From assembly GCA_963820185.1 (NCBI GenBank), contig CAWFYV010000006.1, positions 62,001 to 126,000 of the forward strand: a stretch of 64,000 nucleotides of DNA, written 5' to 3'. Positions within the stretch are counted from its first letter, which is position 1; each line of letters opens with the position of its first letter. The stretch is from Aquilonibacter sp963820185 (GTDB lineage: Bacteria; Vulcanimicrobiota; Vulcanimicrobiia; Vulcanimicrobiales; Vulcanimicrobiaceae). A program made the translations under genes and the position numbers. Shown here piece after piece: positions 51,495-58,769 of the stretch. Under the pieces are notes generated by a model. That model did no database searches. It saw nothing but the letters and a program-made list of their open reading frames with translations, and had not been told where the DNA came from.

Positions 51495-52273
51495 GCGGGA
51501 ACACCAAACGCGGCGCGTAGTGATGCGGCGCCGTCGCTTTCAACTAAGATACCGCTACGCCAGCCTGCACGTGCGAGGCGCTGCTCGAGCGCGTCCTCGC
51601 GCGCCCGAACCGCTGCCATAAATGCCGCGCGTTCGCGCTTTCCGACGTAGGCGCGCAGCGTACCGCCCTCCGCACCGGCGAAACGCACGATGCCTCCCAC
51701 CGTGAGGCCGTCATACCACGGATCCCGCGCGATCAGTGCGGTGCAGTCACACCACGAGCCGAGATTGCCAAGCAGATCGTCATCACGGTCGTCGAGTTCG
51801 TACCAATCGCTGATCGCTAGGAGCGCGGTGCCGCGCCGCAGTGCTGCTCGCGCCGTCTCGAGCGCTCCGCGAAGCGTGAACGGCGCGAGGATGGGCGCGT
51901 GCGGCGGTGCGACGTGGTCGCTGCCGATGCGCAGCAGACGATCGCCGCCGCGCGCGGTACCGAACCATGCGCTCGCGGCTTCTTCCGCCGCGGCGAGCAG
52001 CGAACGCTCGCGTCCGACCTGCATCGAGGGCGAATCGTCGACTACCGCCGCAAGCGTCAACGCGACATCTTCGAGCACGACCCGCGTCTGCAACTCGCCG
52101 GCACGCGCGGTCGCCGCCCAATCGATACGGCGCACGTCATCGCCGGGAACGTACGCGCGGAGTTCGACGAACTCATACCCGTCACCGCGATACATCGTCG
52201 GCGAGCCCGCGCCGAAACGACGCGGACGGCGTTTCCCGCTCAATAGCGCATCGCGTAGCGTAAGCCTTGCCAC
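51491..52273 (-). CDS. DUF58-domain protein
   Basis: 260 residues. The DUF58 signature YEFVELRAYVPGDDVRRIDWAATAR is complete near residues 33-57. A later VVDDSPSM segment recalls a vWA-like metal site. No TM helix. DUF58 proteins accompany MoxR ATPases and vWA proteins. GTG 52273 overlaps the moxR main frame's stop (TAGTG), so coupling with the upstream gene is likely if that frame is used. Confidence 0.88.
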   Translation of the reverse strand: MARLTLRDALLSGKRRPRRFGAGSPTMYRGDGYEFVELRAYVPGDDVRRIDWAATARAGELQTRVVLEDVALTLAAVVDDSPSMQVGRERSLLAAAEEAASAWFGTARGGDRLLRIGSDHVAPPHAPILAPFTLRGALETARAALRRGTALLAISDWYELDDRDDDLLGNLGSWCDCTALIARDPWYDGLTVGGIVRFAGAEGGTLRAYVGKRERAAFMAAVRAREDALEQRLARAGWRSGILVESDGAASLRAAFGVPA

Positions 52274-53208
52274 TACGTCACTCTTAGGGTACCGGAACGC
52301 GCGCGATCAGTCGCTGAGCACGCGCGTCGGGCCGCCGTCGCTCGAAACCCGAAAATTGAAACCGATCCGATGGCGTAGCGCAAGCGGCGCGACCGCCCGT
52401 ACGTCGTCGGGAACCGCGTAGTCGCGCTGCATCGAGCAACGCTTTGGCTCGCGCAAGATTGGCGATCGCGAGCGTCGCGCGCGGTGAAGCGCCATGGTCG
52501 ATCGCGGGATGTTGCGCCTCGCGTGTGATCACGACGAGCTCGACGATATAGCGCTTGAGCGCCTCGTCGATATGCACCGCATGCGCCCGATCGCGCCAAG
52601 TACGCACATGCTTCGAGCGTCGCAACCGGCGTGACAACGGGCGCCTGCGCGATCGCAAAGCGGTCCATGATGGCGAGTTCCTCGGCGCGCGAGGGATAGC
52701 CCACATCGATCTTGATCAGAAAACGATCCATCTGCGCGACCGGGAGCGCATAGGTTCCCTCGGAGTCGAGCGGATTCATCGTCGCCATAACGATGAACGG
52801 GTCGGGCAGCGGATGCGTCTGTGGACCGATCGTCACTTGCCGTTCCTGCATCGCTTCGAGCAGCGCGGACTGGACTTTGGCCGGCGCACGATTGATCTCG
52901 TCGGCGAGGACGACGTTGGCAAAGATCGGTCCACGCACAGTCGTAAATGCGCTTTCGCGCTGGTCGAAAATACGCGTACCGACGATATCGCTCGGTAAGA
53001 GGTCTGGTGTGAACTGAATCCGCTTGAACTCGCCGTGCAGCGCATCGGCCAGACTGCGGCACGCGAGCGTCTTCGCGAGCCCGGGCGGACCTTCGAGCAG
53101 CACGTGCCCACCGCAGATAAGGCCGAGCAACAGCCCTTCGATCACGCCTGCCTGACCGACGATCGCGCGTTCGAGTGCTTTGGTGACGACGGCGGGTCCA
53201 TCGGTCAT
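52273..53208 (-). CDS. MoxR-type AAA+ ATPase, frameshifted in the C-terminal lid
   Basis: The first 200 residues are a normal MoxR: EGPPGLAKTLACRSL (Walker A), FANVVLADEINRAPAKVQSALLEAM (Walker B), MATMNPLDSEGTYALPVAQMDRF (sensor and Arg finger). From TLEACAYLA onward (about residue 200) the frame gives Arg-rich nonsense. The expected lid (HIDEALKRYIVELV and so on) lies in two other frames. This implies three indels between about 52600 and 52310. The product as read may keep the ATPase core but lose the lid. ATG 53208 overlaps the BatD-like gene. Confidence 0.85.
   Translation of the reverse strand: MTDGPAVVTKALERAIVGQAGVIEGLLLGLICGGHVLLEGPPGLAKTLACRSLADALHGEFKRIQFTPDLLPSDIVGTRIFDQRESAFTTVRGPIFANVVLADEINRAPAKVQSALLEAMQERQVTIGPQTHPLPDPFIVMATMNPLDSEGTYALPVAQMDRFLIKIDVGYPSRAEELAIMDRFAIAQAPVVTPVATLEACAYLARSGACGAYRRGAQALYRRARRDHTRGATSRDRPWRFTARDARDRQSCASQSVARCSATTRFPTTYGRSRRLRYAIGSVSIFGFRATAARRACSATDRARSGTLRVT
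52284..52600 (-). pseudogene. MoxR C-terminal lid, scattered over two other frames
   Basis: HIDEALKRYIVELVVITREA and the stretch to ANLARAKALLDA are in one frame, then RDYAVPDDVRAVAPLALRHR and the stretch to GPTRVLSD in the next, and finally LIARVPVP back in the first. Each piece matches the normal MoxR order. A base missing somewhere in about 52577-52615, one extra near 52427 and one missing near 52310 would explain it. The sequence between breaks is fully conserved, so the damage is recent or comes from sequencing. Confidence 0.75.
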
Positions 53209-54089
53209 GCGGTCATACGCTCCAGCTGTGCAATGGCGGCCGCAATTGCGACGCCGAGGTCAGCATCGTGAGTAAATCCGGCGCGTTCGAGCGCGCGGAG
53301 CAAATCGCGCAGATCGCGATCGCTTGCGAGCGGCCGGCGCAGCACGTCTGCGAGCGTTTCGGCGTCGGTCGCGCCAACCATGCGGCGCACGATGCTGCGG
53401 GCACGCATGGCGCCCGCGCGGGTGCGCGTGCCGCGCAACGCTTGCAGCGCTTCGCGCAGCTGCGCTTTGGGATCGACGATTACGGGCTTGGGCGGTGCAA
53501 GCGTGACGACCGGCGTTGCAGCCGGCGCCGGCCTACGCCGGATAAGCGCAGCGAAAACGAAGAGCACGAGACCGATACCCGCGATCCACAAGAGCAACCG
53601 CAAGAGCACGCCAAGAGCCGCTTGCAAACTCTGCCATAGACTAACCGAAGCGACGATTGCAGCGGATGGACCCCCGACGTGGAGGATCAACGTATTCGAA
53701 GAGAAGCGCGTCGGCTTGCCATTTCGCGCGTCGATCGCGTCGAGCGTGACCGGGGCTATCGTAATCGTGCCGGAATGGTGGGCCACGACCGTGATGGTTT
53801 CGCGGTAGGTCGAACCGCCGTGGGATGCAACCACCAAACGCTCGCTCCCGAGCAGTTCGACTTCGGCGAGAATCGGCAGATCGAGATTGTCGAGTTCACT
53901 GATACGTTGGCGCACGTGCGCGGTAACGATCAAATGAAACGGCACTTCGATGTGCGGCGTGGTGGTATCGGCCGCGAGCGTCAACTGCGTTACCGTCAGG
54001 CGCTGCAAACTCTGCGCACTGGCCGGCGCGAGTGTCGCAGCCACGGCGAGGAGCAGTGCTAGCGAACGGCTGAGATTGTAGAAAGCCAT
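53205..54089 (-). CDS. BatD-like secreted/membrane protein
   Basis: 294 residues from ATG 54089: a signal peptide (residues 1-25, ending PASAQ), a beta-sandwich domain to about 150 (VPFHLIVTAHV, ITVVAHHSGTITIAPVTL), a TM helix near 165-190, and a cytoplasmic helical tail (LREALQALRGTRTRAGAMRAR). This is the BatD-type architecture, found with MoxR and vWA genes. The upstream frame is antisense to carA. It overlaps the end of carA by 31 bases and moxR by 4. Confidence 0.78.
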   Translation of the reverse strand: MAFYNLSRSLALLLAVAATLAPASAQSLQRLTVTQLTLAADTTTPHIEVPFHLIVTAHVRQRISELDNLDLPILAEVELLGSERLVVASHGGSTYRETITVVAHHSGTITIAPVTLDAIDARNGKPTRFSSNTLILHVGGPSAAIVASVSLWQSLQAALGVLLRLLLWIAGIGLVLFVFAALIRRRPAPAATPVVTLAPPKPVIVDPKAQLREALQALRGTRTRAGAMRARSIVRRMVGATDAETLADVLRRPLASDRDLRDLLRALERAGFTHDADLGVAIAAAIAQLERMTA

Positions 54090-55144
54090 TGTGCGAAGAG
54101 TCCGCGAGCGTCGTACGGACCCGGCGATGCCTCGGGATGGAACTGCACCGCGGCGATTGGCAATCGCCGGTGACGAAATCCTTCGTTCGTACCATCGTTG
54201 AGGTTGGTCATCGTCGGTTCGAGCGTCTCGGGCATCGAACGCGCGTCGACCGCGTAGCCGTGGTTGTGTGCGGTGATGAGCACTTCGTTGCGCGTGTGAT
54301 CTTTCACGGGCTGGTTTCCACCGCGGTGCCCGTACGGCAACTTGTACGTCGTCGCACCGCATGCGAGGGCGAGCAGCTGATGACCGAGGCAGACGCCGAA
54401 GAGCGGTTTGCGCCCGACGAGTCTGCGCAGCGTTTCGATCGTGCCCTGTAAATCGGTCGGGTCACCCGGACCGGGGGAAATGAAGATCGCGTCGGGATCG
54501 CCCTCGAGCAGCTCTTCTTCGCTGGCATCGTACGGTACGACGGTGACCTCGCTGCCAAGCGCGGTGAGCTCACGCAAGATCGCGCGCTTCACGCCGCAGT
54601 CGATCAGCGTCACGCGCGCGCCGCCGCGCGTTCCTTCGACGTGGCGTTCGCGTGTTGCCACACTCGGCACGAGTCCCGCCGTCGTTGCGGTACGCACGAA
54701 TTGCGTCAGTTCAGCCTCGGCGCGGGCAAGCGCGGCTTCACCAACCGCGAGCGCCGCCCAAATCGTGCCGTGTTCGCGCAGACTGATTGTGATCGCACGC
54801 GTATCGGCGCCGATCATCGTTGGAACCTGCTGCGCCTCGAGCCACTCGGGTAGGCTCGTCTTGCTTAGGTAGTGCGAAGGATGGCGTGCAATCTCTTTGA
54901 TGATCGTGCCCCGCACACACGCGCGCGGATACTGTGCGGCGCTCCCCGAGATGCCGTAGTTGCCGATCAACGGATAGGTGAAGGTCAAAATTTGACCCGC
55001 GTACGACGGGTCGGTCAGCGCTTCTTCATAGCCGGTCATGCCGGTGTAAAAAACGGCTTCGCCCAAGGCAAGTCCCTGGTGCGCCAAGCCATAGCCATCG
55101 AAGCGTGAGCCGTCGGCGAGGAAGAGCGAGGCGGGGATGGTCAT
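54059..55144 (-). CDS. carA: Carbamoyl-phosphate synthase small subunit
   Basis: Glutaminase subunit of CarAB. 361 residues. The N-terminal domain shows GEAVFYTGMTGYEEALTDPSYAGQI. The class I amidotransferase domain has the nucleophile Cys in FGVCLGHQLLALA and the His-Glu pair in AVQFHPEASPG. ATG 55144. The gene is separated from carB by five genes, all on the same strand, so both are probably still on one long transcript. Confidence 0.97.
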   Translation of the reverse strand: MTIPASLFLADGSRFDGYGLAHQGLALGEAVFYTGMTGYEEALTDPSYAGQILTFTYPLIGNYGISGSAAQYPRACVRGTIIKEIARHPSHYLSKTSLPEWLEAQQVPTMIGADTRAITISLREHGTIWAALAVGEAALARAEAELTQFVRTATTAGLVPSVATRERHVEGTRGGARVTLIDCGVKRAILRELTALGSEVTVVPYDASEEELLEGDPDAIFISPGPGDPTDLQGTIETLRRLVGRKPLFGVCLGHQLLALACGATTYKLPYGHRGGNQPVKDHTRNEVLITAHNHGYAVDARSMPETLEPTMTNLNDGTNEGFRHRRLPIAAVQFHPEASPGPYDARGLFAQWLSTISAVR

Positions 55145-55206
55145 TCTAAAGGTTTGCCGGTTACACGGAAGGCTCGCGCAAACCTGGAGAGTAAGGCCGG
55201 TTGAGA

Positions 55207-55851
55207 ATGGACTGGCAATTGGATTGGCACTTTGGCGCGCAGGCGTTCGCGACGGCTTTTACGATCGTCGATCCGATCGGGATGATTCCTATCACTGCGG
55301 CGACGACGGCGCACTTCGACGGCGGCAAGCGCAATCGCATTGTCGACACGGCGGTCATTGTTGCGGGCATCGTGATGCTCGTCATGGGCCTAGTCGGCCG
55401 GTATCTGTTTGACTATTTGGGCATCACGCTACCGGCCTTTGGGATCGCCGGTGGCATTTTACTTCTCCTGATCGCGATCGACATGCTCTTCGCGCGCCCG
55501 ACCGGCGCACGTGCGACCACCGAGGAGGAGCGCGCGGCGAGCGAGGGCGAGAATCCGGCCGTATTTCCGCTCGCAATCCCGATGCTCGCCGGGCCGGGCA
55601 CGCTTGCCACCGTGTTGCTGCTGGTCAATCTCGCGCGCGGCAATCCGGGACGCGATGTACTTCTCGTGCTTGCCTATACCGCGGCGCTCGCGATCGCGTG
55701 GTTGTGCATGCGCGGCGCGGCGCACTACCTTTCCAAACTCGGCACGACCGGCATCCACGTCGTCACCCGTGTTTTGGGTATCATACTTGCGGCGCTCGCC
55801 GTACAGTTCATCATCAACGGCCTCGTGCAAACGCCGCTCTTTCATCGATAG
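55207..55851 (+). CDS. MarC-family membrane protein
   Basis: 214 residues with about six TM helices. Conserved TIVDPIGMIPI near the start, GIAGGILLLLIAIDML and FPLAIPMLAGPGTLATV are the family's signature loops. Function unknown; the old multidrug-resistance role of MarC was not upheld. ATG 55207 follows GGAGAG; TTG 55201 is an alternative. Diverges from carA. Confidence 0.92.
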   Translation: MDWQLDWHFGAQAFATAFTIVDPIGMIPITAATTAHFDGGKRNRIVDTAVIVAGIVMLVMGLVGRYLFDYLGITLPAFGIAGGILLLLIAIDMLFARPTGARATTEEERAASEGENPAVFPLAIPMLAGPGTLATVLLLVNLARGNPGRDVLLVLAYTAALAIAWLCMRGAAHYLSKLGTTGIHVVTRVLGIILAALAVQFIINGLVQTPLFHR

Positions 55852-55860
55852 GGGGACCCC

Positions 55861-56043
55861 GTGGAAGACAAAGATCCATCGCCCGCTGAAAACATGATTC
55901 ACGACTTAGACACCGACCCCGCGCTGGACGTCGATTCGGATCAGCGCGCGGAGTTGCTGCGCAAATGGCATCGCGACGGCGGCAAGAGCCGCTATGGCAG
56001 CGAGCCCGACGTTAAAGGCGACTTGGAAGACTTAGATCCTTAG
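55861..56043 (+). CDS. Small acidic protein, 60 residues
   Basis: Function not recognised. GTG 55861 follows TAGGGGGAC 7 bases upstream. The product is strongly acidic (many Asp and Glu), with LLRKWHRDGG near the middle and SRYGSEPD. No TM segment. It starts 9 bases after marC, so they share a transcript. Confidence 0.65.
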   Translation: MEDKDPSPAENMIHDLDTDPALDVDSDQRAELLRKWHRDGGKSRYGSEPDVKGDLEDLDP

Positions 56044-56049
56044 AAAAGC

Positions 56050-57312
56050 TTAGCGCGCTTGCCAGCGGAGTTCACCGCCCACGATGGTCGCAATCGCGCG
56101 ACGCGGCAGCGTGCGGCCGGCGAAGGGTGTGCTCTTTCCCTTTGATGCGAAGGTTGCGGGATCGACGACCCACGGGCGGTCGGCAAAGATCGTAACGTCG
56201 GCGCGCGCGCCTTTGCGCAGCGTTCCACCTTCGACACCGAGAATGCGCGCCGGATTCGTTGAGAGCATTGCCACGAATCGGTCGAGTGCGAGATCGGGTA
56301 CGGCCAGCGCGTACGCGCCGAGCGCTATCTCGAGACCGGTGAAGCCCACGGCCGCGGTATGCAGGTCACTCGATTTGTCTTCCAGCGTATGCGGCGCATG
56401 GTCGGTCGCGAAAACGTCGATCGTTCCGTCGCGTATGCCAGCGCGCAACGCCGCCACATCTTCTTCCGTTCGCAGCGGCGGGTTGACTTTGCCGCCAGCA
56501 CCCCGTTCGCGCACCGTTTCATCCGTGAGCAGCAGATGGTGCGGCGTCACTTCAGCGGTTGCGTTGCCGCCGCGTGCACGTGCCCAACGCACGAGGTCGA
56601 GCGCGCGCGCCGTCGAGAGATGTGCGATATGAAACGGCTTCCCAGTATCAATCCCAATAAGAAGATCGCGGGCCACGATGACCTCTTCGGCGATGCCGGG
56701 TGCGCCCGGAACGCCGAGCGCGTTGGCCACGGCACCCGCGCTCATGACGGCGTCGCCTTTAAGCCCCTCGTCCTCCGCATGCGAAATGAACACGCCCGCC
56801 ACGTTGCGTGCAAGCAGCGCCGCATCGCGCAACACGCGCGCGCTTGCAACCGTGTTGCCGTCATCGGAAAAGGCGACCGCACCGGCGGCGGCAAGCGCGG
56901 CGAAATCAACTGGGAATGTGCCCGTGCGCTCGCGCGTGATCGCCGCGACCGGGTAGACGCGGCAGCGCGCATCGCGCGCAACGATCGTTGCCAGCTGCGC
57001 GAGCACGTCGGGCGTATCCAGTGCAGGCTGCGTATTCGGCATTGCCGCGACCGCGGTGAATCCACCCTGCACGGCGGCCTGCGTACCGGTCGCAATCGTC
57101 TCCTTTTGCGTGAACCCAGGCTCGCGCAGATGCACGTGCATATCGATGAAGCCGGGCGCGACGACGCAGCCCTCCGCACCGAACGTCGTTTCGCCAGGTT
57201 CGGGTTGAAGGCGCTCGCCGATCTCTGCCACGAGACCGTCGCGAATGCGCACGTCCCGCAGCGAGTCAATGCCCTGCGACGGATCGACGACCCGGCCACC
57301 ACGAATAAGCAC
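56050..57312 (-). CDS. pyrC: Dihydroorotase
   Basis: Cyclises carbamoyl aspartate. 420 residues, class I type. Zinc ligands in FIDMHVHLREPG, FISHAEDEG, FHIAHLSTA and the catalytic Asp in FATDHAPHT are all present. GTG 57312 is 14 bases after pyrB. Together with pyrB and the pyrR ahead it forms the pyr operon. Confidence 0.96.
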   Translation of the reverse strand: MLIRGGRVVDPSQGIDSLRDVRIRDGLVAEIGERLQPEPGETTFGAEGCVVAPGFIDMHVHLREPGFTQKETIATGTQAAVQGGFTAVAAMPNTQPALDTPDVLAQLATIVARDARCRVYPVAAITRERTGTFPVDFAALAAAGAVAFSDDGNTVASARVLRDAALLARNVAGVFISHAEDEGLKGDAVMSAGAVANALGVPGAPGIAEEVIVARDLLIGIDTGKPFHIAHLSTARALDLVRWARARGGNATAEVTPHHLLLTDETVRERGAGGKVNPPLRTEEDVAALRAGIRDGTIDVFATDHAPHTLEDKSSDLHTAAVGFTGLEIALGAYALAVPDLALDRFVAMLSTNPARILGVEGGTLRKGARADVTIFADRPWVVDPATFASKGKSTPFAGRTLPRRAIATIVGGELRWQAR

Positions 57313-57326
57313 GAGGAAACCTCGCT

Positions 57327-58244
57327 CTAGCGCACGGGCTCGCGCGCGCCGTTTACCAACAGGTCGAGCACCGCCATGCGAATGTAGACGCCATGGTGTA
57401 CTTGCCGCGCGTAACGCCAGCCCGTGAACTCGAGCACGGTGTCATCGAGCTCCATCCCGCGATTGTACGGACCGGGATGCATAACGATTGCGTGCTTGCG
57501 CAGCCGCTCGAGCCGCTGCGCGTTCAATTGGTATCCGGCGATGTATTCGCGGTCGGCTATCGGCATCTCGGCAAAACGCTCGCGTTGGATGCGCAACAAG
57601 ATCACTGCATCAGCCACGGCGAGAGCCTTGTCAAAGTCGCGTTCAATCGATGCGCCGGCGACCGCCTCGTCGGCGCCGAGAAACGCAGGCGGCCCGACGA
57701 GTACCGATGTTGCGCCCAGGCGCGCAAGACCGCGAATCGTCGAATGCGCGACACGTGAATGCGCGACGTCGCCCACGATAGCAACGACACGACCTTCAAG
57801 CGAGCCGAACTCGTCGCGCAGCGTGAAGAGATCGAGCAGTGCTTGCGTGGGATGAGCATGCGCGCCGTCGCCCGCGTTGACGACATGCCCATCGAACGCG
57901 GCGGCAACACGCGCCGGAAATCCCGCCTCGGGATGGCGGATGACGACGACGCCGATCCCCATCGCCGAGAGCGTGAGCATCGTATCTTCGACCGTTTCGC
58001 CTTTTGTGGCGAGGCTCAGATCTTTCGGCGAAAGATTCACCACGTTTGCGCCAAGGCGCATTTGCGCGAGATTGAACGACGTGAACGTGCGCGTGCTCTG
58101 CTCAAAAAAGAGGTTGACGACATCAATTCCTTCGAGCAATCGTCCAGGAGCGCGCGACTCAAAATCTCTGGTCTGATCGAAGATCGATTCGATCTCTTCT
58201 GCGGAGAGATCGTCAAGGTCGATGAGGCTACGTCGCGTGCGCAT
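57327..58244 (-). CDS. pyrB: Aspartate carbamoyltransferase catalytic subunit
   Basis: Condenses carbamoyl phosphate and aspartate. 305 residues from ATG 58244. Carbamoyl phosphate site FFEQSTRTFTSF, GDGAHAHPTQALLDL, and the aspartate-site loop MHPGPYNRGMEL. The frame open farther upstream is antisense to pyrR. It overlaps pyrR by 17 bases. No regulatory subunit pyrI is visible. Confidence 0.96.
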   Translation of the reverse strand: MRTRRSLIDLDDLSAEEIESIFDQTRDFESRAPGRLLEGIDVVNLFFEQSTRTFTSFNLAQMRLGANVVNLSPKDLSLATKGETVEDTMLTLSAMGIGVVVIRHPEAGFPARVAAAFDGHVVNAGDGAHAHPTQALLDLFTLRDEFGSLEGRVVAIVGDVAHSRVAHSTIRGLARLGATSVLVGPPAFLGADEAVAGASIERDFDKALAVADAVILLRIQRERFAEMPIADREYIAGYQLNAQRLERLRKHAIVMHPGPYNRGMELDDTVLEFTGWRYARQVHHGVYIRMAVLDLLVNGAREPVR

Positions 58245-58761
58245 GGATTGCGATCTCGTCGCTCGGCGTGGCTGTGGCAGCCAACGCGACCTTGACGTGC
58301 TCGCGATGGCTGGTGGGAATAACGCGGCCGACGTAGTCGGGTTGTATGGGCAGTTCTCGCAAGCCGCGGTCAACCATGACGCAAAGCCGAATCGCGGAGG
58401 GACGCCCAAGGTCGGTGACGGCATCGAGCGCCGCGCGGATCGTACGACCGGTGAAGAGCACGTCGTCAGCAACGACGACGAGACGATCGTTGATGTCGAC
58501 GGGAATCTGGGACTCCGGCATCTCGTGGGTCACACGGTCGTCGCGGTAGAGATTGATATTGAGAAAGCCGAGCGCGGGCGCTTTCCCGCTGATGCGCTCG
58601 ATCTCACTTGCCAAGCGCGCAGCAAGTGCCTCGCCGCCGCGCCGGATGCCGATCAGCACGACGCCGCGTTGCGCGTCCTCGGGTTCGAGAATCTGGTGGG
58701 CGAGACGCGAAATGACACGTGCGATCTCTTCACTCTCGAGCAGAACGCGCGATTTTTGCAT
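58228..58761 (-). CDS. pyrR: Bifunctional pyr operon regulator/uracil phosphoribosyltransferase PyrR
   Basis: RNA-binding attenuator or uracil phosphoribosyltransferase. 177 residues. PRPP-binding loop VVVADDVLFTGRTIRAAL, and GIRRGGEALAARL and RVIPTSHREHVKV are typical. ATG 58761 is chosen; TTG 58773 overlaps valS. Heads the pyr genes, so autoregulation of pyrB and pyrC is probable. I could not see a clear PyrR-binding antiterminator in the short gaps. Confidence 0.93.
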   Translation of the reverse strand: MQKSRVLLESEEIARVISRLAHQILEPEDAQRGVVLIGIRRGGEALAARLASEIERISGKAPALGFLNINLYRDDRVTHEMPESQIPVDINDRLVVVADDVLFTGRTIRAALDAVTDLGRPSAIRLCVMVDRGLRELPIQPDYVGRVIPTSHREHVKVALAATATPSDEIAIHAHAT

Positions 58762-58769
58762 AGCGGTCG

